NCBI RefSeq assembly: GCF_000739695.1
Contig: NZ_BBIO01000015.1
Location: 1 to 64,000 of the forward strand
DNA: 64,000 nt
From: Tepidicaulis marinus
GTDB lineage: Bacteria > Pseudomonadota > Alphaproteobacteria > Parvibaculales > Parvibaculaceae
Direction: 5' to 3'
Part shown: positions 45,309-51,855 of the stretch, piece after piece
Position numbering within the stretch: the first letter of the stretch is position 1
Layout: each line of letters starts with the position of its first letter
Program-made: the position numbers and the translations under genes
Notes under the pieces: generated by a model
Told to the model about the DNA's origin: nothing
Database searches by the model: none
Seen by the model: only the letters and a program-made list of their open reading frames with translations

Positions 45309-46208
45309 TCAGGAAAGCCGGTATTGGTTCTCGATACCGGGCGCCCCGTCAGTTGCAACGCGGCCCGTTTCGACCATGTGGATGAGATGGGCAAGCACCG
45401 AGCGGCGCGCGGCCGGGTGCAGGCGCTTGTCGATATCGGCATACATGGCCTCGACCATGGCCGGAATGGTCGTGTGGCCTTCCTCGATCTGGCGCAGGAT
45501 CTGCGCCTCGCGCTGGCGCCGGTGCACGAGATAGGCCCGCACGAAGGATTGGGGATTGGTGATGGCGGGCCCATGGGTCGGCCAGTAGATTTCGTCGTCC
45601 CGCTCCAGCAGTTTTTTCAGCGAATTGAAATAATCGCTCATATTGCCGTCGGGCGGGCTCACCACGCTGGTCGACCAGCCCATGACATGATCGCCTGTGA
45701 AAAGCGCTTTTTCTTCCTGAAGCGCAAAGCACATATGGTTGGAGGTATGGCCGGGCGTGAAGATCGCCTCGAATGTCCAGCCATCCCCTTCGATGATGTC
45801 GCCGTCTTCCAGTTTGATGTCGGGCTGAAATTTCCAGTCCGCGCCTTCCTCGCGCGCGCCGTCGTCTTTCTTCTCTCCGCCATGGGGGCCGAAGGCGAGG
45901 GTCGGTGCGCCGGTCAGCTTTTTCAGCGGCTCGGCGGCGGGCGAGTGGTCCATATGCGTATGGGTGATGAGGATATGGCTGACGGTTTCCCCTTCGATCG
46001 CCGCGAGCAGCGCCTCGACATGATCGTTCATCAGCGGGCCGGGGTCGATCACCGCTACCTCACCCTTGCCGACGATATAGGTGCCCGTGCCTTTGAAAGT
46101 GAAGCCGCCCGGATTATTGGCGGTCACGCGGCGGATCAGCGGCGATACCTGGTCGCAGCGGCCATATTCGATATCGATGTCGCGCACAAAAGGGATCTCG
46201 CTGCTCAT
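45309..46208 (-). CDS. MBL fold metallo-hydrolase
   Basis: A 299-aa metallo-beta-lactamase-fold protein. THTHMDHSPAAEPLKKLTG is the HxHxDH metal site near residue 82, the next histidine is in FTPGHTSNHMCF, ALFTGDHVMGW has the bridging aspartate and YWPTHGPAIT supplies the final histidine. A C-terminal helical tail resembles LACTB2, a ribonuclease/hydrolase group. The start MSSEIPFVRDIDIEYGRCDQ is clear. It ends next to the terminator of the convergent DUF1499 transcript. Confidence 0.85.
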   Translation of the reverse strand: MSSEIPFVRDIDIEYGRCDQVSPLIRRVTANNPGGFTFKGTGTYIVGKGEVAVIDPGPLMNDHVEALLAAIEGETVSHILITHTHMDHSPAAEPLKKLTGAPTLAFGPHGGEKKDDGAREEGADWKFQPDIKLEDGDIIEGDGWTFEAIFTPGHTSNHMCFALQEEKALFTGDHVMGWSTSVVSPPDGNMSDYFNSLKKLLERDDEIYWPTHGPAITNPQSFVRAYLVHRRQREAQILRQIEEGHTTIPAMVEAMYADIDKRLHPAARRSVLAHLIHMVETGRVATDGAPGIENQYRLS

Positions 46209-46305
46209 TCGGGCCTCCCGTCTTCAACTGGCGCGCAGCATTCATGATTGAGCGCCGCCGCGCAAGGGCCGATGGGGAAGATAAATTTGCAGAAAAGGCG
46301 GGCGG

Positions 46306-46611
46306 TCAGGCCGCGATGTCGCGATCGGCAATGGGGCTGACAGGTTTGCGCTTCGGGCGGGTGGTGCGCAGAATGCGGCCCATTTTCCCCGGCGCGCGCT
46401 TTTCCAGCATGATGACGCTGATATTGAGCCAGTGGTAGCGCCGCCTTGCCTTGCGCAGGGTCCGCCGCACGGAAGAAGAATAAATCAAGAGGATCACCAG
46501 CCCCGGCATCATCATGAAGAGGCCGAAGGCGAAAGGCGGCGGCAGCGGGGTCAGCACCAGGCCGGGCACGAAGAGGCTCCATCCGAGTGCGATCATGAAA
46601 GTACGGAACAC
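46306..46611 (-). CDS. Small hypothetical membrane protein
   Basis: The 101-aa protein has two hydrophobic stretches near its start (MIALGWSLFVPGLVL and FAFGLFMMMPGLVILLIYSS) and then a strongly basic cytoplasmic tail (RRTLRKARRRYHW, KRKPVSP). The start is GTG at 46611 or ATG at 46596. It lies 98 bases from the MBL gene start on the same strand. I do not recognise a family. Confidence 0.55.
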   Translation of the reverse strand: MFRTFMIALGWSLFVPGLVLTPLPPPFAFGLFMMMPGLVILLIYSSSVRRTLRKARRRYHWLNISVIMLEKRAPGKMGRILRTTRPKRKPVSPIADRDIAA

Positions 46612-46734
46612 GGGGCGCGCCAGCCTGCCTTTGGGGTTTCAACTCGGTAAGAGATAAGCGCTTCTTTGTGGCAAGACAATGGTGCGGTGAGCGCCGCGCC
46701 GATAATGGAACTGTGTCGCTCCAGGCCCCCCAAA

Positions 46735-46765
46735 CAGCAAAGCGGCGCGGAAAGCCGCGCCGCCC
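46735..46765 (-). terminator. Terminator of the small gene at 46792
   Basis: GCGGCGCGG (46742-46750) pairs perfectly with CCGCGCCGC (46755-46763) around AAAG. On the minus strand the stem is followed by TTTGCTGTTT. Confidence 0.7.
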
Positions 46766-46791
46766 ACATTTTCGGGCCAAAAGGCCGTGTC

Positions 46792-46977
46792 TTAGTAGAC
46801 CGTGGCGATATTCGCGATCATCGCGACCGTATAGACGCCGACGGCGGTGTAACCCAGAGCCGTCACAACGTCGGACACGCGCCACGCTTTCATCCCCTGA
46901 TACGCCATGCGGATGCCATAGCTAATGTCGCTGGGATGGAAAACTTCCGAAGAATTAACTTTATCGGTGGCAGCCAT
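46792..46977 (-). CDS. Small hypothetical membrane protein (61 aa)
   Basis: The 61-aa protein MAATDKVNSSEVFHPSDISYG... has a polar N-terminus and one hydrophobic segment near the end (ALGYTAVGVYTVAMIANIATV). A GAGAGAGAC ribosome site lies upstream and a strong terminator directly downstream, which supports a real single-gene transcript. I do not recognise the family. A small membrane-associated or regulatory peptide is possible. Confidence 0.6.
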   Translation of the reverse strand: MAATDKVNSSEVFHPSDISYGIRMAYQGMKAWRVSDVVTALGYTAVGVYTVAMIANIATVY

Positions 46978-47177
46978 GATGTCTCTCTCGGAGCCAGAGG
47001 TTTCAATTGATCCTTGCAGAAGGGCGGGGGAGGAGAGGCCGCTTTCCGCAAGGCCAACAAGGCTAACGCCCTGTTAAGCGTCAATTTATGGTGCGCTGCA
47101 CAATTAATCAAGGGTGGATATGTAAAAATTTTGCAACGCAACATGAAAGGCTGAAGTGCCAGGCCACATAAACGGAA

Positions 47178-47204
47178 CCCCGGCGCGGGCAGGCCCGGCC
47201 GGGG
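47178..47204 (-). terminator. Possible terminator after the PLP lyase gene
   Basis: CCCCGG and CCGGGG arms with an internal CGCGGGCAGGCC form a GC-rich hairpin downstream of the minus-strand lyase gene. A clear U-run is missing, so the call is moderate. The stretch 46978-47230 otherwise holds no gene that I can support. Confidence 0.45.
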
Positions 47205-47230
47205 TGCGTAAGTGCTTGAGATAAAAGGAA

Positions 47231-48472
47231 TTAACTGTAGCGCGCCTCGCGCTTCTCTCCGGCATTCCCGGCCCGGATTTCCGCCATCCCGGCCTCGATA
47301 TCGGCAAGATACTGGTCCGCCACTTCCGCATGGAAGGGGGAAAGCATGAGGTGGAGGGAGGGCGGCTCGGTGGTGATGGAGGTAAACCAGCCCCGCTCGA
47401 GTAATTTTCCCCACAGCGCATAGGCATTCACTTCCGGGTGGCGGAAAGCCAAAAGCCCGAGTTTGGGATCGCCCAGGATCTCGAAGCCGAGCTTTTTGAC
47501 CCCCTCCTGGATTTTCGCCCGCGTGGCGCAGACCGCGCCTTGCTTTTCCTTATAGCCCTCGACGCCGAGGAAATTCATCACCGCCCAGGCCGCGGCAATC
47601 GCCCCGCCGGGCCGTGTGCCGGCCAGAGTGGGCGTGATCATGCGCGCGCCCGACCAGTCATCGGTGTCGAACGGCATATATTGGTAAAGCTCGGCGGAGC
47701 GGAAAAGCACGCTCGAGGCGCCCTTGGCCGCATAGCCGTATTTGTGGAGGTCCGCCGACATGGAATGGACCGCCGGCACCTCGAAATCGAAAGGCGGCAC
47801 GTCCACCCCGTTCATCCGCGCGAAGGGGGCGAAATAGCCCCCCACACAGGCATCCACATGCAGCCAGACGCCTTTTTCGGCGGCGACTTTCCCGAGCTCT
47901 GCAATGGGATCGATAATGCCGTGGGGGAAGTTCGGGGCCGAGCCCACCATCATCACGGTGTCCGCATCGATGACTTTCTTCATCGCCGCCGGATCGGCTT
48001 CATAGCTCGTCTCGTTGATCGCAACGCGCCGCACTTCGATATCCATCATATGTGCGGCTTTTTCGAAGGCGGGATGCGCCGAGCGGGGCAGCACGATATT
48101 GGCCTTCGTCTTCGCCCGCCCGCTCGCGCGGGCATAATCGCGCGCCGTTTTGAGCGCCATGGTGATGGAATCGGTGCCGCCCGAGGTGATCGCGCCCGTT
48201 GCCCCCTCCGGCCCGTGCAAGAGCGAAAGGGCCATGGAAATGACTTCCTCTTCCATCTGCTTGAGGCTCGGGAAGGCGAGCGGTCCGAGGCCGTTCTCGG
48301 ACATATACATCGTGTAGGCTTCTTTTTGGACCTTGGCGACCTCGGGCCCGGCATTGAAGACATAGACGGCGGTCTTGCCCTCGCGCCATTTGGCGTCATG
48401 GGCGCCGCGCTCTTCCATTTCTTTTTTCAGCTCGTCCCAGGCGCGGCCTTTTTCCGGCATTGTCACGCTCAT
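47231..48472 (-). CDS. Sphingosine-1-phosphate lyase-like PLP enzyme
   Basis: The 413-aa group II decarboxylase-fold protein follows eukaryotic sphingosine-1-phosphate lyase closely. ITSGGTDSITMALKTARDYA binds the phosphate (Ser97-Gly98-Gly99-Thr100), NIVLPRSAHPAFEKAA and APNFPHGIIDPI are conserved, LHVDACVGGY contains Asp207, and the PLP lysine is Lys244 in SADLHKYGYAAKG. No transmembrane N-terminus is present, so it is soluble. It may cleave phosphoethanolamine-type long-chain substrates or decarboxylate amino acids. GGGAGGA precedes the start. A palindrome lies 65 bases upstream. Confidence 0.83.
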   Translation of the reverse strand: MSVTMPEKGRAWDELKKEMEERGAHDAKWREGKTAVYVFNAGPEVAKVQKEAYTMYMSENGLGPLAFPSLKQMEEEVISMALSLLHGPEGATGAITSGGTDSITMALKTARDYARASGRAKTKANIVLPRSAHPAFEKAAHMMDIEVRRVAINETSYEADPAAMKKVIDADTVMMVGSAPNFPHGIIDPIAELGKVAAEKGVWLHVDACVGGYFAPFARMNGVDVPPFDFEVPAVHSMSADLHKYGYAAKGASSVLFRSAELYQYMPFDTDDWSGARMITPTLAGTRPGGAIAAAWAVMNFLGVEGYKEKQGAVCATRAKIQEGVKKLGFEILGDPKLGLLAFRHPEVNAYALWGKLLERGWFTSITTEPPSLHLMLSPFHAEVADQYLADIEAGMAEIRAGNAGEKREARYS

Positions 48473-48537
48473 CGCATCCTCCCTCTTGGCCGTTTCAGGC
48501 GGCCTGCCTTAAAGGTTTTGCCTAGCAGACCCGATCA

Positions 48538-48551
48538 TGACGCTGGCGTCA
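48538..48551. promoter_or_regulatory. 14-bp operator-like palindrome upstream of the PLP lyase gene
   Basis: TGACGC-TG-GCGTCA has perfect 6-base arms and ends 65 bases before the lyase start codon. The same arms with a different spacer occur upstream of the diiron gene at 51703-51716. Confidence 0.5.
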
Positions 48552-48572
48552 ATTTCCCAGGCAATTTCTAGA

Positions 48573-49382
48573 CTATTCGCCTTTGAATTCGGGCTCGCGT
48601 TTCTCGAAAAATGCCTTCACACCTTCGCGAACATCCTTGGAGGGGTTGGCGATCATTACCGAAAGCGCCGCATCGCCGAGCGATTGCTCGAGGCTCATGT
48701 TCCGCCCGCGCAGCATCATGGACTTGGCAAGGCGCACGGCAAGCGGCGCGCGTTTGGCGAGCGCTTCGGCAAGCGTCAGCGCGCGGGTCTGTACCTCTGC
48801 GTCCGGTACGACTTCCGTCAGGAGGCCGAGCGCCAGGGCTTCATCGGCGCTATAGGTTTCGGCAAGCAGTGTCATCTTCAAAGCCCGGTCGAGGCCCATG
48901 GCGCGCGGAAAAAGCCAAGCGCCCCCTTCATCCGGCAAAAGCCCGAAGCGTCCGCTCGTATCGCCGAGCTTGGCGCTTTTTCCCCCGATGCGCATGTCGC
49001 AGGAAAGGGCGAGCGTCAGCCCGCCGGCAACGGCCGCCCCGTTCACCGCCGCGATCACCGGTTTGTCGAGGCGGGAGAGCGCTAGAATGACCTTGTGCAT
49101 CCCGTCGCGCATTTCCCGCCCGTGGGAAAGCTGCGCTTTCATGAGCGCGCCGTGCTCGTCGTCCGCGCCGCTCACATCGCCGCCCGCGCAAAAGCCGCGT
49201 CCCGCGCCGGTCAGAATAAGCGCGCGCTGGTCATCATCGCGCAGGTAAGCATCGAGCGCTTCCACCAGCTCCTCGCAGAGCCGTGTCGTATAGGCGTTCA
49301 TCGCCTGCGGCCGGTTCAGCGTGATGCGCGTGACGCGGGGCGCGGGCGTTTCGACGATAATCTCCTGAAAAGAGCTGGCCAT
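48573..49382 (-). CDS. Enoyl-CoA hydratase/isomerase family protein
   Basis: A 269-aa crotonase-fold protein. ILTGAGRGFCAGGDVSG and AAVNGAAVAGGLTLALSCDMRI form the oxyanion loops, and SAKLGDTSGRFGLLPDEGGAWLFPRAMGLDRALKMTLLAETYSADEALALGLLTEVV holds the second active-site helix. The glutamate in PDEGG is the expected second catalytic residue. The start MASSFQE has GGGAGGAAAA upstream. A longer reading frame extends past 50378 only because the opposite strand codes for the next crotonase. Substrate is unknown. Confidence 0.86.
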   Translation of the reverse strand: MASSFQEIIVETPAPRVTRITLNRPQAMNAYTTRLCEELVEALDAYLRDDDQRALILTGAGRGFCAGGDVSGADDEHGALMKAQLSHGREMRDGMHKVILALSRLDKPVIAAVNGAAVAGGLTLALSCDMRIGGKSAKLGDTSGRFGLLPDEGGAWLFPRAMGLDRALKMTLLAETYSADEALALGLLTEVVPDAEVQTRALTLAEALAKRAPLAVRLAKSMMLRGRNMSLEQSLGDAALSVMIANPSKDVREGVKAFFEKREPEFKGE

Positions 49383-49490
49383 TTTTCCTCCCATTCCGGT
49401 CCTTTTGGCCGCTAGTCTAGCAGCAATAAGATATGCAGCAGCAAGGACCGGCAGGAAGGCCAGCCAGGGAGAATGAGAGGGAGGATAAAG

Positions 49491-50363
49491 ATGTCGGAAG
49501 CAGTAAGAGCAGAGGCGCCCGGCGCACAGGCGCATATGAGCTATGAGGTGAAAGACGGTATCGGCCTTATCACGCTGAACCGGCCCGACAAGCTCAATGC
49601 CTGGACGGGCGAAATGGAAAAAGGCGTCAAGCGCGCGGTGGGCGCGGCGGCGAAGGACGACAAGGTGCGCGTTATCGTCTTGACCGGCGCCGGACGCGGC
49701 TTTTGCGCGGGCGCCGATATGAACCTCCTGCAATCCATCGAGCCGGAAGGCGGGCGGCGCAATATCGTCAGCAAAGAGGAAGAGGAGGCGGTAGACCTTT
49801 CCTACGATCACGGGCCTTCCGTGATCGAGCATTTCCATGGCCGCTTCGGCTATCTTTTCGAATGCCCCAAACCCGTCATCGGCGCGGTCAACGGCGCCTG
49901 CGCGGGGCTCGGCCTGGTGGTCTCGCTCTTTTGCGATCTGCGTTTTGCGAGTGAAGAGGCGAAGTTCACCACTTCTTTTGCCCAGCGCGGCCTTGTTGCC
50001 GAGCACGGCATTGCCTGGCTGCTGCCGCGGCTCATCGGCTCGGCCCATGCGCTCGATCTTCTCATGTCCGCGCGCAAGATCGACGGCAGGGAAGCGGCCC
50101 GCCTCGGCCTCGTCAATCAGGCGTTTCCTGCAGATGAGTTCATGGAAGAGGTCATGGCCTATGCCCGTCATATGGCCGCAAACGTTTCCCCGCGCTCCAT
50201 GGCGGTGATGAAGCGGCAGGTCTATAAGTCGCTCTTTCAGGATTTCAATCAGTCGACCGACATGGCCGACAAGGAAATGCAGGCGAGCTTTAAAAGCGCA
50301 GACTTCAAGGAAGGCGTCGCGCATTTCGTGGAAAAACGTTCGGCGCACTTCACTGGCCGTTGA
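49491..50363 (+). CDS. Enoyl-CoA hydratase/isomerase family protein
   Basis: A 290-aa crotonase. VLTGAGRGFCAGADMNLLQSIE and GAVNGACAGLGLVVSLFCDLRFASEEAKFTTSFAQRGLVAEHGIAWLLPRLIG (recognised in pieces) cover the oxyanion hole and the second catalytic glutamate in AEHGI. A loop insert after MNLLQS (GGRRNIVSKEEEEAVDLSYDHG) lengthens the family fold. The start has GGGAGG upstream. It is divergent from the other crotonase, with which it shares 108 bases of promoter region; they might act on similar substrates in opposite metabolic states. Confidence 0.86.
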   Translation: MSEAVRAEAPGAQAHMSYEVKDGIGLITLNRPDKLNAWTGEMEKGVKRAVGAAAKDDKVRVIVLTGAGRGFCAGADMNLLQSIEPEGGRRNIVSKEEEEAVDLSYDHGPSVIEHFHGRFGYLFECPKPVIGAVNGACAGLGLVVSLFCDLRFASEEAKFTTSFAQRGLVAEHGIAWLLPRLIGSAHALDLLMSARKIDGREAARLGLVNQAFPADEFMEEVMAYARHMAANVSPRSMAVMKRQVYKSLFQDFNQSTDMADKEMQASFKSADFKEGVAHFVEKRSAHFTGR

Positions 50364-50384
50364 GTGAGAGCACGACACAAAAGT

Positions 50385-50412
50385 GGGCGCCTCTTCTTGC
50401 GAAGAGGCGCCC
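50385..50412 (-). terminator. 12-bp-arm hairpin, likely terminator of the diiron gene
   Basis: GGGCGCCTCTTC and GAAGAGGCGCCC pair perfectly around TTGC. Read on the minus strand the stem is followed by ACTTTTGTG, a modest U-rich tail, so it most likely ends the transcript of the gene ending at 50483. It may also limit the plus-strand crotonase. Confidence 0.7.
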
Positions 50413-50482
50413 GGGCAGAGAGGCGGAAGGCTGGAGGACCCGCCGCCGGGAGGAGAGCCTTGGTAGGCAGGCTCTTCGGGTC

Positions 50483-51631
50483 TTAGTCGGCGGCGGTGCC
50501 TGAGAGCTGGATCAACGCTTCGTTCTTGCGGTTGATTTCCTTGAGCTTGGCGATCCCCGCCGCCGCGATCGCATCGCCCACCATTTCGTCGCTTTCGGCA
50601 TGCAGCACTTTCATGTCGATATAAGCGGCGTAATTGCCGGCGGTGCGCTCGGTGATGATGCCGGTCATGGCCAGGGTTTTCACCAGCACGCGGAAGATGT
50701 TCGCCGATTCCTGCATGTTGGTGCGGATTTTCTCATCCGTCATGCCTTCCATGAAGGCGCCCTGCACCCATTCCCAGTCGAGGCCGACTTGCTCGTAGAT
50801 ATGCTGTTTCTGCGAGGGGGCGCCGATATTGAAGAGCAGCGTCTGGAAGACTTCCCAGGCCCAGTCTTCGATCTTGTTATGCTCTTCCTTGGAAAGCTTC
50901 GGCACCGTGCGGTCCGCCCAGATCTTGCCGAACTTGTGGTGGAAGGCTTCGTCCGTCATGGCAAGCTGCGACAGACGCACGATCAGCGGGTCGCGGCCCT
51001 TATTGTAGAAAGTCGCAAAGGCGCCCATGGCGAGGCCTTCGACGAGGAGCTGCATGCCGACGATCTTCTTCCAGGCGAATTTCGACGTCACGAGCTCCGT
51101 GAGCACATCGCGCAGCACCGGGCCGCAAGCCATCGGGCGGCCGAAACGGGCTTTCACGATATTGGTGAAGGCGGTGACGTGACGGGCTTCTTCGCGCGCC
51201 TGATTGGCCGCATATTCCTGTGCGCCCGGATCGCGCAGGATGTGGCAAAGGCTTGCCGACAAGGCGAGCGCGCCTTGTTCGCCGTGCAGAATGTTCGACA
51301 GGCTCCAATGGGTTTCCAGGTTCGTCAGTTTCACCCGGCCTTTTTCGTCGAGCTTGTCCCAAACGGCGGTGCCGTAGCCCACCGTCATGGTCGGGTCGAC
51401 CATATATTCGTTTTCGATATCGAAGGGCTCGCTAAAGTCGATATAGCGCGCGTCGTTCGGGTCCCAGAAATGGTCGTGGGTTGCCGAAATGATCTTGTCG
51501 AAGGCGCTGGTACGATCGAGATAGCGCTCGCAATCCATCATGGCGGCGAAATCGGTCGGCTCTACGGTGTTGTAGATATTGTCCTTCGTGATCTGACCAG
51601 CGGCTTCTTTGTGGGGTACTGCCTGCGTCAT
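50483..51631 (-). CDS. R2-like diiron protein of unknown function
   Basis: The 382-aa protein has the complete ferritin-like diiron ligand set: Glu118 (HGEQGAL), Glu148 and His151 (EEARH), Glu198 (LLVEGLAM), and Glu228 and His231 (DEAFHH). This is the E/ExxH/E/ExxH pattern of ribonucleotide-reductase R2-like oxygenases and AurF-like relatives. The helices are soluble with no membrane segment, and I cannot assign a substrate. GGAGGAG precedes the start. An FNR/FixK-type box and a TGACGC palindrome lie upstream and a terminator lies downstream. A B12 receptor gene is the upstream neighbour. Confidence 0.75.
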   Translation of the reverse strand: MTQAVPHKEAAGQITKDNIYNTVEPTDFAAMMDCERYLDRTSAFDKIISATHDHFWDPNDARYIDFSEPFDIENEYMVDPTMTVGYGTAVWDKLDEKGRVKLTNLETHWSLSNILHGEQGALALSASLCHILRDPGAQEYAANQAREEARHVTAFTNIVKARFGRPMACGPVLRDVLTELVTSKFAWKKIVGMQLLVEGLAMGAFATFYNKGRDPLIVRLSQLAMTDEAFHHKFGKIWADRTVPKLSKEEHNKIEDWAWEVFQTLLFNIGAPSQKQHIYEQVGLDWEWVQGAFMEGMTDEKIRTNMQESANIFRVLVKTLAMTGIITERTAGNYAAYIDMKVLHAESDEMVGDAIAAAGIAKLKEINRKNEALIQLSGTAAD

Positions 51632-51702
51632 CGGTAATCTCCTCCGGTCTTCGAGGCTCAGGGTCTGTGGGTGCTTTTGGGTGCCTCAAACTGGAAAAAT
51701 GA

Positions 51703-51716
51703 TGACGCCTGCGTCA
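51703..51716. promoter_or_regulatory. 14-bp operator-like palindrome upstream of the diiron gene
   Basis: TGACGC-CT-GCGTCA has perfect 6-base arms, and the flanking A/T extend the dyad to 16 bases (51702-51717). It ends 71 bases before the diiron start codon. The arms equal those at 48538-48551. Confidence 0.5.
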
Positions 51717-51724
51717 TTTTTGGT

Positions 51725-51742
51725 CTTTGATCTGAATCAAAG
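51725..51742 (-). promoter_or_regulatory. FNR/FixK-type box
   Basis: CTTTGAT-CTGA-ATCAAAG contains the exact FNR/FixK consensus TTGAT-N4-ATCAA, centred about 102 bases upstream of the diiron gene start. Its position would suit activation of a transcript beginning roughly 40 bases downstream, around 51692. Confidence 0.55.
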
Positions 51743-51746
51743 AAAA

Positions 51747-51801
51747 GGGCCGGCGCTGAAAACACCGGCCCCGCTGCGAGGGGCTCTCATGAAAAGAGCC
51801 C
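51747..51801 (-). terminator. Terminator of the BtuB-type gene
   Basis: GGGCCGG (51747-51753) pairs with CCGGCCC (51765-51771), and on the minus strand the stem is followed by TTTTCTTTG. A second small hairpin GGGCTC/GAGCCC lies at 51780-51801. Both lie just past the receptor gene's stop at 51856. Confidence 0.65.
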
Positions 51802-51855
51802 GAAAACCGCTTGTTTCTGCGGGTTTTCCCCCGCACCGTCTCTCCGGAAAGAGGA

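Noticed and set aside
49383-50378. Upstream extension of the minus-strand crotonase to about 601 aa
   Set aside because: The added part is the reverse strand of the divergent crotonase and lacks family sequence. The good ribosome site and MASSFQE start at 49382 define the real N-terminus.
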